Assembly (NCBI RefSeq): GCF_007474545.1
Contig: NZ_VKOG01000007.1
Span: 62,001-126,000, forward strand
Source of the DNA: Chryseobacterium binzhouense
GTDB lineage: Bacteria > Bacteroidota > Bacteroidia > Flavobacteriales > Weeksellaceae
Direction: 5' to 3'
DNA: 64,000 nucleotides
The notes beneath the pieces were generated by a model. The model did no database searches. It was given only the letters and a program-made list of their open reading frames with translations, and had not been told where the DNA came from. This document shows, piece after piece, positions 44,540 to 53,797 of this stretch (position 1 is its first letter; every line of letters begins with the position of its first letter). The position numbers were made by a program, and so were the translations under genes.

Positions 44540-46213
44540 ATGGAAACTTCTCCTAAACAGCACGGTTACAATCTTTTTAAGTACGTTACTAAAGAGAAGA
44601 AAGATGTTACCAATATATATTTTTATGCCATTCTGAACGGTTTGGTACAACTTAGTGTTCCGCTTGGGATTCAATCAATTGTGAGTTTTGTAATGGGAGC
44701 CACAATGGCAACATCCATTTATATTCTGATAGGATTTGTAGTTTTGGGAACGTGGCTTGTAGGATATTTCAGGCTGAAAGTAATGCAGATTATAGAAAAA
44801 ATTCAGCAAAAGATTTTTGTTGAATTTTCCATTGCCTTTGCAGAAAAGCTCCCTAAGGTCAATCTTTCAGCCACAAGAAAATATTATCTTCCCGAATTGG
44901 TTAACCGTTTTTTTGATACACAAAACCTCCAGAAAGGAATCTCTAAAATCTTACTTGAAATTCCGACAGCACTAATCCAGATTTTCTTTGGAATTTTACT
45001 GTTGTCTTTCTATCATCCGTGGTTTTTGGTTTTTGGTGCACTAGTTGTGATTTGTGTAATTGTAATCTTTAGGTTTACAATGGAAAGTGGTATCCAATCA
45101 AGTATCGAAGAAAGTGATAAAAAATACGAAGTAGCATCCTGGATTGAAGATATTGCAGCGTCTATCAAAACATTCAAACTCAATTCCAAGACAGAAATTC
45201 ATCTTGCAGGAACCGATGAGAGAGTGGTAAAATATCTTAATGGACGTACAAAACATTTCAGAGTCTTGGTTTTCCAATACAAAACAATTATTGCCTTTAA
45301 GGTCATCATTACATTGGTAATGCTCGCAATTGGAACTTACCTTCTCGTTAATCAACAGCTGAATATTGGTGCTTTCATTGCAACAGAGATTGTAGTTTTG
45401 AGTATCATGATGGCGGTTGAAAAGCTTATCATAAGTCTGGAAAGCTATTATGACGTAATTGCATCACTGGCAAAACTGAATAAAGTAACAGATCTGCCGG
45501 AAGAAAATATGGGAGCCATCAATTTTGAAGAAGAAAATGTCGGTTTTGAAATTGAATTTCGGGATGTAAATTTCGCATTCAACGATTATCAGAAAATTTT
45601 GGAAAATGTTAATTTTAAAATCTCTGAAAATAGCATTAATATCGTTACGGGAGAATTGGGTGCAGGAAAATCGCTACTGCTTAATATGATGACAGGATTT
45701 TATGAGCCAAGTTTCGGAAGTATATTATTTGATAAAATTCCAATTAAAAATATCGACAGAATATCGCTGAGAAATCAGATAGGAATGTATCTTGAAGACA
45801 TGACGATCATTAAGGGAACTGTTTATGAAAACATCATTCTCGGTCACAATGAGACATCTGCCGAACAAATTCTGGATATTTCCGAAGAAATAGGAATTGA
45901 AAACTTCTCAAGCCAGTTCAGCAACGGTTTCTTCACCAACATCAGTGAGACTGATACGGAAATATCATTCAGCTCCAAAAAGAAAATCCTGCTTCTGAGA
46001 GCAGTAGTTGGTGCAAGGAGACTATTAATTCTGGAAGATCCTTTAGACGGAATGAATGATGAATTTAAAATAAAAATGAGAGACTATCTCTTGAAACTGA
46101 AAGAAAACACTACCATCATTATTGTTTCGAAAGATGAAAGTCTCATCAATGATGCTGATCAACATCTACATATAGAAGACGGAACGGTGAAAATTTTATT
46201 TAATAAACATTAA
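44540..46213 (+). CDS. ABC transporter with a degenerate ATPase domain
   Basis: A 557-residue half-transporter: about six membrane helices (residues 25-300) and a C-terminal nucleotide-binding domain. Walker A is intact (GELGAGKS, 371-378), as is the Q loop (RNQIGMYLED). The signature LSGGQ is replaced by ISFSS (475-479), Walker B reads LILED with Asp and Glu swapped (Glu499, Asp500), and the H-loop His is Lys531. There is no C39 peptidase domain. With HlyD and TolC partners downstream it resembles a type I secretion or efflux system. Whether it hydrolyses ATP normally is doubtful. Confidence 0.85.
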   Translation: METSPKQHGYNLFKYVTKEKKDVTNIYFYAILNGLVQLSVPLGIQSIVSFVMGATMATSIYILIGFVVLGTWLVGYFRLKVMQIIEKIQQKIFVEFSIAFAEKLPKVNLSATRKYYLPELVNRFFDTQNLQKGISKILLEIPTALIQIFFGILLLSFYHPWFLVFGALVVICVIVIFRFTMESGIQSSIEESDKKYEVASWIEDIAASIKTFKLNSKTEIHLAGTDERVVKYLNGRTKHFRVLVFQYKTIIAFKVIITLVMLAIGTYLLVNQQLNIGAFIATEIVVLSIMMAVEKLIISLESYYDVIASLAKLNKVTDLPEENMGAINFEEENVGFEIEFRDVNFAFNDYQKILENVNFKISENSINIVTGELGAGKSLLLNMMTGFYEPSFGSILFDKIPIKNIDRISLRNQIGMYLEDMTIIKGTVYENIILGHNETSAEQILDISEEIGIENFSSQFSNGFFTNISETDTEISFSSKKKILLLRAVVGARRLLILEDPLDGMNDEFKIKMRDYLLKLKENTTIIIVSKDESLINDADQHLHIEDGTVKILFNKH

Positions 46214-46217
46214 GACA

Positions 46218-47534
46218 ATGAAACTGCAATCAGTAGATAAAATATATCTTATCAATAAAGAATCCCGAGTGAAAAGATGGTTTCTTTTCATCCTTCTTGG
46301 CGGTATTATCGTTTTATTTTTACCTTGGACGCAAAATATCCAGGTTAAAGGAAATGTAAGCACGCTTTATCAGGAACAGCGTCCGCAGCAAATGAACTCA
46401 CCAATTCCTGGAAGAATCATCAAATGGTATGTAAAAAACGGTGATTATGTAAAAAAAGGAGATACCATTCTTCAGCTTTCCGAAGTAAAAGAAGATTATC
46501 TGGATCCGCTCTTGGTTAAACGAACCGAGCAGCAGGTAGAGGCAAAAAAAGGAGTAAGAGATTATTACGAAGCCAAAGTAGGAACTACAAACAGTCAGAT
46601 TGACGCACTGAACTCTGCAAGAGATCTGAAACTGAGCCAGCTTAAAGTAAAAATAAGCCAGCTGAACAACAAATTAGAAGGTGAAGAAGCGGAATTACAG
46701 GCTGCAAGAAATGAGCTTCGAATGTCTGCTGACCAATATGACCGACAGAAAAAAATGTATGATGAAGGCTTGGTTTCACTCACACAGTTCCAGCAAAGAA
46801 GTGTTTCTTACCAAAATGCTTTGGCAAAGAAAACATCCATTGAAAATAAACTCGCTCAAACAAGACAGGAAATTGTAAACGTAAGCATTGAGCAGAATGC
46901 AACTATTCAGGATTATAATGAGAAACTAAGCAAAACGGAAGGTGACAGATTCCAGAGTATGGGACAAATTGAAGGCAGTGACGGCGATATTGCCAAACTT
47001 GAGAATCAGGTTGCCAATTACAGAGCAAGACAAGGTCTGTATTTCGTAATTGCTTCGCAGGATGGTCAGGTTGTACAGATCAATAAAGCTGGAATCGGTG
47101 AAATCCTTAAAGACGGTGAAAGTATAGGAGTAATTGTTCCTGAAAATGTAGATTATGCAGTAGAAATTTACATTAAACCCGTTGATTTGCCTTTGGTAAA
47201 AGAAGGACAGCGTGTGATGTGTATCTTTGATGGTTTTCCGGCAATTGTATTTTCGGGATGGCCCAACTCAAGCTACGGAACTTTTGCAGGGAAAGTAATT
47301 GCTGTAGAAAGCAACATCAGTACAAATGGTTTGTTTAAAGCACTTGTCATTCAGGATAAAGATGAAAAACAATGGCCGCCAAAAATTAAGATAGGAACCG
47401 GTGTTCAGGGAATTGCTATTTTAAATGATGTGCCGATCTGGTACGAATTGTGGCGAAACATCAACGGGTTCCCGCCTGATTATTACGAAGTGAACACAAC
47501 TGATAAATCTGCAGGAAATGAAAAAAGTAAATAA
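46218..47534 (+). CDS. HlyD family periplasmic adaptor
   Basis: A 438-residue membrane fusion protein with one N-terminal membrane segment (about 22-38), two half lipoyl motifs (MNSPIPGRIIKWYVKNGDYV near 65 and VIASQDGQVVQINKAGIGE near 280), and a long alpha-helical hairpin between them (about 95-265) with many Gln, Lys and Glu. It bridges the ABC protein and the TolC-like channel. It lies 4 bp behind the ABC gene and overlaps the TolC gene by 17 bp. Confidence 0.92.
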   Translation: MKLQSVDKIYLINKESRVKRWFLFILLGGIIVLFLPWTQNIQVKGNVSTLYQEQRPQQMNSPIPGRIIKWYVKNGDYVKKGDTILQLSEVKEDYLDPLLVKRTEQQVEAKKGVRDYYEAKVGTTNSQIDALNSARDLKLSQLKVKISQLNNKLEGEEAELQAARNELRMSADQYDRQKKMYDEGLVSLTQFQQRSVSYQNALAKKTSIENKLAQTRQEIVNVSIEQNATIQDYNEKLSKTEGDRFQSMGQIEGSDGDIAKLENQVANYRARQGLYFVIASQDGQVVQINKAGIGEILKDGESIGVIVPENVDYAVEIYIKPVDLPLVKEGQRVMCIFDGFPAIVFSGWPNSSYGTFAGKVIAVESNISTNGLFKALVIQDKDEKQWPPKIKIGTGVQGIAILNDVPIWYELWRNINGFPPDYYEVNTTDKSAGNEKSK

Positions 47535-48924
47535 ATTATTTCCAGCTTTTCTAATTCTGTTTTCTATCCAGTTTTCTTTTGCGCAGGATTCTCTGAAACT
47601 GTCGCATCAGGAGTTTATGAATATTGTTAAAAATTACCATCCGTTAGCTTTCAAATATCAGCTTCAAAACAGGATTGCCAGAGAAGAGATTACCAGCGCC
47701 AGAGGAAATTTCGATCCTGTAATTGCTGGAAAACTGGGCGAAAAAAATATTGACGGGACAAGATATTATTCCCAGAGAAATATTGAACTTGGTATTCCCA
47801 CATGGTACGGGATAGACATTACAGGAAGCTACAATTATCTGGAAGGTCAAAAACTCAACAGCAGCGAAACACCGGGCGGGTTATACCAGTTCGGAATTAC
47901 AGTTCCGTTAGCCAAAAATCTTTTGTATGACCGAAGAAGAGCCATGCTGGATCAGGCGAAATTCGGGTTGAGAATGACAGAAGCAGAACAGACGGTACTT
48001 ACCAACGAACTTCTTTTAGATGCAGAAAATACGTTCTGGGAATGGGTAAAAAATTATGAAATATATAAGCTGCAAAAATCTGCCGTTCAGATCAATAGAA
48101 AACGTCTGGATCTAACAAAAAAAACATACGAGTTTGGCGAAAGACCGGCAATTGATACTGTTGAAGCCGCATCTCAGCTGCAGAGTTTTGAACTTCAGGA
48201 ACGGGATGCTTTTTTGAACTTTGTAAAAAGTACCCAAGATTTGCAGATGTTTCTCTGGAAAGAAAATCAGGAATTCTATGAAATTTCACAGCTCATTTTC
48301 CCATCATCAAGTCTGGATGAGCATTCAGGGTACAATGATTATGAGTTCCTGGTAGAAAACGTAAAATCCAGACAGGTGGAAAATCATGCGTCATTGGAGT
48401 ATTATTTTCAGAAACAAAACATTCTGGAAAGTGAACGGCGACTGAAATGGCAGAGCTTTCTTCCTAAAATAGATTTTACCTACAATTTTTTTAACAAAGA
48501 AAATTACAGACCAGATTATCTTCCTTTTTTTGATAATAATTTTCAATACGGACTAAAACTGGAAATTCCTGTTTTCATGCGTCAGGCAAGAGCCGATTAC
48601 CAGATTGCCAAACTGAAAATTTCGCAAAACCAACAGGATTCGCAGCTGAAATTTCGAGAAATTAATACAAAAATTGAAACTTACAGAAACGAAGTAAGCA
48701 ATTATTTTACCCAGATTGATATTTCATCCCAGAACCTCAACAATTATGAGCGACTATTAAACGCTGAGGAAACAAGGTTCAGCAACGGTGAAAGTTCCTT
48801 ATTTCTCATCAACTCAAGGGAAAACAAATTATTGGAAGCCCGTGAAAAAAACCTGGATCTGAAAGCCAAATTTCTAAAAAGCTATAACAAACTAAAATGG
48901 CTTAACGAGAATTTTTTAAGATAA
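47518..48924 (+). CDS. TolC family outer membrane channel
   Basis: A 468-residue outer membrane efflux protein with a signal peptide (MKKVNKLFPAFLILFSIQFSFAQ), two OEP repeats rich in helical coiled coil (about 25-230 and 265-460), and short barrel-like segments (WYGIDITGSYNYLEG; FQYGLKLEIPVFM). It completes the ABC-HlyD-TolC system encoded upstream, with which it is translationally coupled. Confidence 0.92.
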   Translation: MKKVNKLFPAFLILFSIQFSFAQDSLKLSHQEFMNIVKNYHPLAFKYQLQNRIAREEITSARGNFDPVIAGKLGEKNIDGTRYYSQRNIELGIPTWYGIDITGSYNYLEGQKLNSSETPGGLYQFGITVPLAKNLLYDRRRAMLDQAKFGLRMTEAEQTVLTNELLLDAENTFWEWVKNYEIYKLQKSAVQINRKRLDLTKKTYEFGERPAIDTVEAASQLQSFELQERDAFLNFVKSTQDLQMFLWKENQEFYEISQLIFPSSSLDEHSGYNDYEFLVENVKSRQVENHASLEYYFQKQNILESERRLKWQSFLPKIDFTYNFFNKENYRPDYLPFFDNNFQYGLKLEIPVFMRQARADYQIAKLKISQNQQDSQLKFREINTKIETYRNEVSNYFTQIDISSQNLNNYERLLNAEETRFSNGESSLFLINSRENKLLEAREKNLDLKAKFLKSYNKLKWLNENFLR

Positions 48925-48944
48925 ATTTCTAATAATATTAAACT

Positions 48945-48983
48945 AAAAGGCTTTAGCATTTCAATTTTCGCTAGAGCCTTTTG
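48945..48983 (+). terminator. Terminator of the export operon
   Basis: AAAAGGCTTTAGC pairs with GCTAGAGCCTTTT with one G-T pair. The T tail is short. Confidence 0.65.
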
Positions 48984-49018
48984 CTATTTTAAAATCTAAA
49001 TGATTTGTTGTTTTAAAA

Positions 49019-49873
49019 TTATTGATTCACCATTTTCTCTTGAATAAATTTTATTGATTTTTCTACAGCTGTATTAAGATCTGCAGGTAATTCTCTACTT
49101 TTCCATGGTTCTGAAGCCCCAAAGGTATGATTGGCATTTTCAATTAAAAACAATTCGGAATTGGGATTTAAAAACCGGAGATGTTCAGCATTTTTTGCAC
49201 TTACGCTGTCATCTTTTGTTCCATGAATGATCAGAAAATGTGCTTTTGCTGTTTCGGCAGCTCTTTCCACATCAAAACAGAGTTTATTGGTTTGAAAATC
49301 TTCAAAAAACTGGTAATAATGAGGCATTTGCTGTTTTGTTCTTCCGTTTTCAACATAGTAGACACCATTTTCTTTCCAGTTTTCGAGTGCTTCGTCTTTT
49401 GGGAAACGTGCAAGAGAATCAACGCTTGCCAATGTAATCAGACCATTTATTCTGGTGTCTTCAGAAGTTTTCACTAAAGAAATTCCACCACCCCTACTGT
49501 GACCTATGAGAATAATTTTCTCGGGATTTACCTGAGGTTCTTTGACAAAATGATCTAAAACAAAACTTAAATCTGAAAGCTCTTTAGAATAATTATTGTT
49601 ACCAAAGGCTTCAAGATCTTCAAAATTTTCGGGATTCTGAACGGTGGTTCCGTTGTGCGAAAAATTAAATTTCACAAAGTAAAAACCTGCTTCAGCAAAT
49701 TTTTCAGCCATCAGATCCCATGCTCCCCAATCTTTGTAGCCTTTATATCCATGAACAAAAATGATCAGCGGCAACTGATGATCAACTTTTGGATAAAATG
49801 CATCCGCCAGAAAATCTTTTGTTTCAGGATTTGAAAGTATATTATTTTTACTGATAATAATTTCCATACTCAT
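49019..49873 (-). CDS. Alpha/beta hydrolase (dienelactone hydrolase-like)
   Basis: A 284-residue cytoplasmic serine hydrolase. The oxyanion-hole motif is FVHGYKGYKDWGAWD, the nucleophile Ser lies in IGHSRGGGISL, the acid Asp in IHGTKDDSVSA and the His in ENANHTFGASEPW. Substrate unknown; esterase or peptidase activity is plausible. It lies between the export operon and the polyamine cluster and converges with the former. Confidence 0.88.
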   Translation of the reverse strand: MSMEIIISKNNILSNPETKDFLADAFYPKVDHQLPLIIFVHGYKGYKDWGAWDLMAEKFAEAGFYFVKFNFSHNGTTVQNPENFEDLEAFGNNNYSKELSDLSFVLDHFVKEPQVNPEKIILIGHSRGGGISLVKTSEDTRINGLITLASVDSLARFPKDEALENWKENGVYYVENGRTKQQMPHYYQFFEDFQTNKLCFDVERAAETAKAHFLIIHGTKDDSVSAKNAEHLRFLNPNSELFLIENANHTFGASEPWKSRELPADLNTAVEKSIKFIQEKMVNQ

Positions 49874-49919
49874 CTTTTTTGAATGTATGTAAATTTAGTA
49901 AAAATAAAACTTCATGCTG

Positions 49920-51476
49920 TCAGTTGGTCGTCATATCTGTCTTCCATTTGTACCAGTCATCAAGAAAATAGTCCAAAACTACAGGATTATCTATGGTATT
50001 GATCTTTGTGGAAACAATGCTGATGTCTTTAGGAAGTTCAAATGAATTGATAAAAACATTTTCGGTAAGAAATTTCAGATTCTCGGGAATTTTGCGATGT
50101 TTTTTTTCGTTAAAATCAGTATTTTTTGCAATAGTATACCCCCAATATCCAAAAGAAGGCACGTAAACCTGATAGGTTTTGGTATAATTAAAAATAGAAC
50201 TCACCGTATTTTTAATACAGCTGAAAGCCGTGTTAGAATAATACACTTCTCCGGACTGCGTTACAAAAACTCCGTCTGCTTTCAGATTTCTTTTGGCAAG
50301 ACCAAAAAACTGTTTGCTGTAAAGTTTTGCAATGGCATCAACAGAAGGATCAGGTAAATCTGCAATGATGACATCATATTCCTTAATATTGTTTTTCAGA
50401 AAAGTAAAAGCGTCATCAGCAACCAGATTTACTTTAGGATTCAGAGAAGCTTTATCATTTATTTTTAGAAGATGTTTATTTTTTTTTGACAAATCGAACA
50501 TCATCTGATCTATATCTACCACATCAACACTCTTCACAGTAGGGTGCTTCAGAACTTCCCGACTCGCCAGATTTTCACCGCCTCCAAGAATTAAAATATT
50601 TTCAGGATTATCATGAATCAGTAACGGAACGTGAACCAGCATTTCATGATAACGGTATTCATCTTTAGAGCTGAACTGTATTGAGCGGTTTAAAAAAAGC
50701 TTTACATCATCATTATTTTTTGTAATGACAATTTTCTGGTACGGTGTCTGAATGTTTTCTACAATCGGACTTTTATATATTTTTTCTTCCCATACTTTAA
50801 GCATTGATCCTGTAGTGACGACCATTACAATAAGAAAAGCCAAAACGAAAATTCCGAAATAAAAAGTTTTGTTTCTTTTCTTTAATAATTTCTGACTCAG
50901 CCAAAGCCCCAATACAATATTCACAATCCCAAAAAGAAGTGATGAATAAAACAGACCTACAAAAGGAAGCAGAATAAAAGGAAAAATAAGGGTGGCAATA
51001 AGCCCACCAATATAATCCAGCGACAAAAAATTGGAAAGATTATCCTTATATTCTTCACTTTCATTCATAAAGGTAAGAAGCGGCACCTCCATTCCCGTAA
51101 TTAATCCGATAAAAAACATGATCACCAGACAAAAAGCCTGTAATACTCCCGGACTTACATTCACAAAAAGAAAATAAAGAAGAGGAACTGAAATTCCGCC
51201 TATTAAACCCAAAATGACTTCAATAAAAACAAAAAAATCCAATGGCTTTTCTTTGAAAAATTTTGATAAATAAGCCCCAATTCCCATTGAAAACATATAA
51301 ACACCTATGAGAATAGAAAACTGCATTACCCCATTACCAAGGAAGTACGTTGCAGTAGCACTGATGAGCAGCTCGTAAATAATTGAGCATAATCCTGCAA
51401 CAAAAACTGAAAAAGCTAAAATTTTTATTTTCGGTTTCAAAATAATCTTTATATTTGATTTTAAACTTATTTCCAA
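49920..51476 (-). CDS. Membrane-bound spermidine synthase-like protein
   Basis: A 518-residue fusion of seven to eight N-terminal membrane segments (to about residue 215) with a SpeE-type aminopropyltransferase domain. The domain shows YQKIVITKNNDDVKLFLN, the SAM-site ILILGGGENLASREV, VDVVDIDQMM, and the catalytic segment YDVIIADLPDPS. It would transfer aminopropyl from decarboxylated SAM to a diamine. The start is uncertain: TTG 51476 is the furthest upstream candidate and TTG 51440 is an alternative; no ATG fits. It is divergent from the lipoprotein gene starting at 51479. The AdoMet decarboxylase that would feed it lies at 53798. Confidence 0.88.
   Translation of the reverse strand: MEISLKSNIKIILKPKIKILAFSVFVAGLCSIIYELLISATATYFLGNGVMQFSILIGVYMFSMGIGAYLSKFFKEKPLDFFVFIEVILGLIGGISVPLLYFLFVNVSPGVLQAFCLVIMFFIGLITGMEVPLLTFMNESEEYKDNLSNFLSLDYIGGLIATLIFPFILLPFVGLFYSSLLFGIVNIVLGLWLSQKLLKKRNKTFYFGIFVLAFLIVMVVTTGSMLKVWEEKIYKSPIVENIQTPYQKIVITKNNDDVKLFLNRSIQFSSKDEYRYHEMLVHVPLLIHDNPENILILGGGENLASREVLKHPTVKSVDVVDIDQMMFDLSKKNKHLLKINDKASLNPKVNLVADDAFTFLKNNIKEYDVIIADLPDPSVDAIAKLYSKQFFGLAKRNLKADGVFVTQSGEVYYSNTAFSCIKNTVSSIFNYTKTYQVYVPSFGYWGYTIAKNTDFNEKKHRKIPENLKFLTENVFINSFELPKDISIVSTKINTIDNPVVLDYFLDDWYKWKTDMTTN
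51450..51457 (+). promoter_or_regulatory. -7 box for the YgiB-like lipoprotein gene, inside the divergent synthase gene
   Basis: TATATTTG, 21 nt before ATG 51479. It lies within the first codons of the opposite-strand synthase gene. A weaker minus-strand box, CATATTTG (51474-51481), overlaps the synthase TTG start. Confidence 0.5.
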
Positions 51477-51478
51477 AT

Positions 51479-52042
51479 ATGAAGAAAAATTCTTTTACTA
51501 TTTCTATATTTTGTAAAAAAAATATTCTCTTCCCGGTAATGGCATTCAGCCTGCTTAGTTTACAAAGCTGCGGCGGAGACGGGAGTCCCAGAATTAAAGA
51601 CGGTGAATCGGTTACCATTAAAGAATCATCCAAAGGAACAGTTACCGAGGTTGAAGAAGTAAAACCCGGTGATGATTTTAAAATTATTGATGAAAAAATC
51701 ATTGACGATAAAACGAAATCTACCGCAATAGTACATTATCTCAACGGAAAAACAGACACCCTGTCTCTTCAGAAACTGAAAAGTGAGTCACAATCCGGCA
51801 ACCACACTCATTCAGCACTCAGAGGAGTATTAATGTATTCGCTTGCTTCTGCATTCTTCAGCAGAAATCTCGCCAACACAACTCCCAATTCAAGCTATTA
51901 CAAAAGTGCAGATGCATATAACAAATCTACCGGTCTGAAAAATGATATGGTAAAAACAGCAACCTCCCGCAGAGTAATGACTCCGGGAAGAGCATCCAGA
52001 GGATACGGCGCAGGAAAATCTTTCAGATCTTATGGAGGATAA
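51479..52042 (+). CDS. YgiB/DUF1190-like lipoprotein with a C-terminal Gly-Gly tail
   Basis: A 187-residue lipoprotein with an extended signal region and lipobox SLQSC (Cys31). After an acidic, beta-like segment (residues 40-100) comes a weakly hydrophobic stretch (LRGVLMYSLASAFFSRNLA), a Tyr/Ser-rich segment (SSYYKSADAYNKSTGLKND) and a basic Arg/Gly/Ser tail ending SFRSYGG. This plan, down to the final Gly-Gly, is like E. coli YgiB (DUF1190) as I recall it. The stop overlaps the ligase start by 11 bp, as ygiB and ygiC are neighbours in E. coli. The ATG at 51479 is preferred over one at 51455, which overlaps the -7 box. Confidence 0.75.
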   Translation: MKKNSFTISIFCKKNILFPVMAFSLLSLQSCGGDGSPRIKDGESVTIKESSKGTVTEVEEVKPGDDFKIIDEKIIDDKTKSTAIVHYLNGKTDTLSLQKLKSESQSGNHTHSALRGVLMYSLASAFFSRNLANTTPNSSYYKSADAYNKSTGLKNDMVKTATSRRVMTPGRASRGYGAGKSFRSYGG

Positions 52043-53180
52043 CAGGTTTCAGGAAATAAAAAAGATCCGCAAAAAAGATATGCCGGTTCAGCTGCAGTGG
52101 TTTGCAGATGAAGATTATCTGTTTGAAGAAGTATTGGGTCTTCATACTTCTGAGGTCAGCAAATTTACCTTCATCGCACAGGAAGCGTATTCAGTTTTTG
52201 AAAAAGCGACTGATAAAATCATTCGGGACAGAAATCTCCATCTTTTGGATATCCCGCAGTTTTTCCATGGAATCATTGAAAAAACATGGAATGACAGAAA
52301 AAAGCATCCTCTTTTGTACGGAAGATTTGACATCAATGGCGGAATTGATGAAAGAAACGCAAAAGTTATCGAATTCAATGCAGACACCTGCTCAACTCTC
52401 CCTGAAACCATTTTATGGCAAAAACTTCAGCTGGAACATATCAAATCTCCGATGGGGCAGTTGAATAGACTGGAGCGCGATCTTGAAAGCACACTTTCAG
52501 ATCTTAAGAAAAATATCCCGTACGAAAAACCCTATTTTTTGGCATCTTCATTTGGTCACAAAGAAGACAGGCTCAACTGTGATATGGTTCTGAACGCTGC
52601 GTATAAAGCAGGTTATGATGTTTTTTATACTGATTTGGAAAAAGTAACATTTTCTGACGAAGGCATTTTCTTTGAAATTGGCGGAGAGTTTCAGCCTGTA
52701 GATGTCTGGTTTAAAATGGTTCCGTGGGACTGGATGTTCAACGAAGAACCTGAACTCGCAAAGCTGCTTATCGAAATTATTGAAAAAGATCTGGCAATTA
52801 TTCTTAATCCTCCATACACCGCTGTATGGCAGAATAAATTATTTCTGAATTACATTACCCAGCATTTCCCCAATACTTTTATTGCAGAAACTTACGACAG
52901 TTCTTCCTTTCTTGCAGGAAAAGACTATGTAGAAAAACCTGTTTACGGAAGAATGGGAGAAAATGTAAAAATTGTGCATAAAAACATTCAGTCTGAAGGA
53001 GATTTTGCAGGACAGAAAAAAATCTATCAGCGATATTATCCTTTAGATAAGGATCGGGAAAACTACTATTATCAGGCAGGCATTTTTTATACTTTCCAGC
53101 CATCTGCCATTAATTTCAGAGCAGAAAACAGAGAAATCATTACCAATAATTGTGAATTTGTATCACATTATATCATTTAA
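52032..53180 (+). CDS. YgiC/glutathionylspermidine synthase-like ATP-grasp ligase
   Basis: A 382-residue enzyme of the glutathionylspermidine synthase C-terminal family. The substrate/ATP motifs are visible: GRFDINGG (97-104), then KVIEFNADTCSTLPET (111-126) with Glu114, Asn116 and Asp118, VWFKMVPWDWMF (225-236), ILNPPYTAVWQNKLFL (257-272) and EKPVYGRMGENV (301-312). The family forms amide bonds between a carboxylate and an amine such as spermidine. The N-terminal amidase domain of full GspS is absent, as in YgiC. It overlaps the YgiB-like gene by 11 bp, which points to that lipoprotein as its substrate (inference). Confidence 0.9.
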   Translation: MEDNRFQEIKKIRKKDMPVQLQWFADEDYLFEEVLGLHTSEVSKFTFIAQEAYSVFEKATDKIIRDRNLHLLDIPQFFHGIIEKTWNDRKKHPLLYGRFDINGGIDERNAKVIEFNADTCSTLPETILWQKLQLEHIKSPMGQLNRLERDLESTLSDLKKNIPYEKPYFLASSFGHKEDRLNCDMVLNAAYKAGYDVFYTDLEKVTFSDEGIFFEIGGEFQPVDVWFKMVPWDWMFNEEPELAKLLIEIIEKDLAIILNPPYTAVWQNKLFLNYITQHFPNTFIAETYDSSSFLAGKDYVEKPVYGRMGENVKIVHKNIQSEGDFAGQKKIYQRYYPLDKDRENYYYQAGIFYTFQPSAINFRAENREIITNNCEFVSHYII

Positions 53181-53190
53181 AATTAAAAAC

Positions 53191-53796
53191 ATGAAAAATA
53201 TATTCTTAATACTTTTTGCAGCCTTTGCATTGTGTTCCTGCGGAAAAGGAAGTGTAGATCTTGCTATTGATAATCCTACCGATCATTCAATAATTGTAAA
53301 AGTAGACACCCTTACAGTAGAAGTTCCCGCAAAAGAAGTGGTATGGGTAGAAATGGGAAAAGGTGAACATCTTATAACCTTGGAAGACAATACTAAAACA
53401 AAATACAATTTTACCCAGAATGCCTATTTTCTTAATCCGACCAGAAATGAATATCTGAAAACTGAAGAATTCTATGGAAGTCCTTCTTTTCAGAACAGTT
53501 ATGCGCATAAACTTCCCAATAAAAAAATAGAATTTTACGGAATGCCGCTTGAAGGAAATTTCGATGTGGTAAAAGACCTTATCAATCCTATCTCATGGGA
53601 TTACGGACCGAGAGAAGAGCTGCCGGAAATGCTTGAAATGGAAGAACAATATGAGGTTATGGTCAAATTATATGACCTGAATGAGTTTGCCAACTTAATT
53701 ACCAGAGCGTCTGAAGAAGCACAACTCAACAGCGAAGATTCAATATCTTCCGACAGCATCAATGCAGCGCCGCCCGTAAGCCAATCTACCAACTAA
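53191..53796 (+). CDS. Lipoprotein of unknown family in the polyamine cluster
   Basis: A 201-residue lipoprotein: MKNIFLILFAAFALCSC gives a signal peptide with Cys17 as the lipid site. The frame is open from 53152, but only the ATG at 53191 leads into a signal peptide. The first half looks beta-rich (VDLAIDNPTDHSIIVKVDTL, then an EVVWVEMGKGEH turn), and the C-terminus is acidic and Ser/Pro-rich. No known family is recognised. It is packed between the ligase (10 bp) and the AdoMet decarboxylase gene (1 bp), so it is very likely part of the same pathway. Confidence 0.8.
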   Translation: MKNIFLILFAAFALCSCGKGSVDLAIDNPTDHSIIVKVDTLTVEVPAKEVVWVEMGKGEHLITLEDNTKTKYNFTQNAYFLNPTRNEYLKTEEFYGSPSFQNSYAHKLPNKKIEFYGMPLEGNFDVVKDLINPISWDYGPREELPEMLEMEEQYEVMVKLYDLNEFANLITRASEEAQLNSEDSISSDSINAAPPVSQSTN

Positions 53797-53797
53797 T

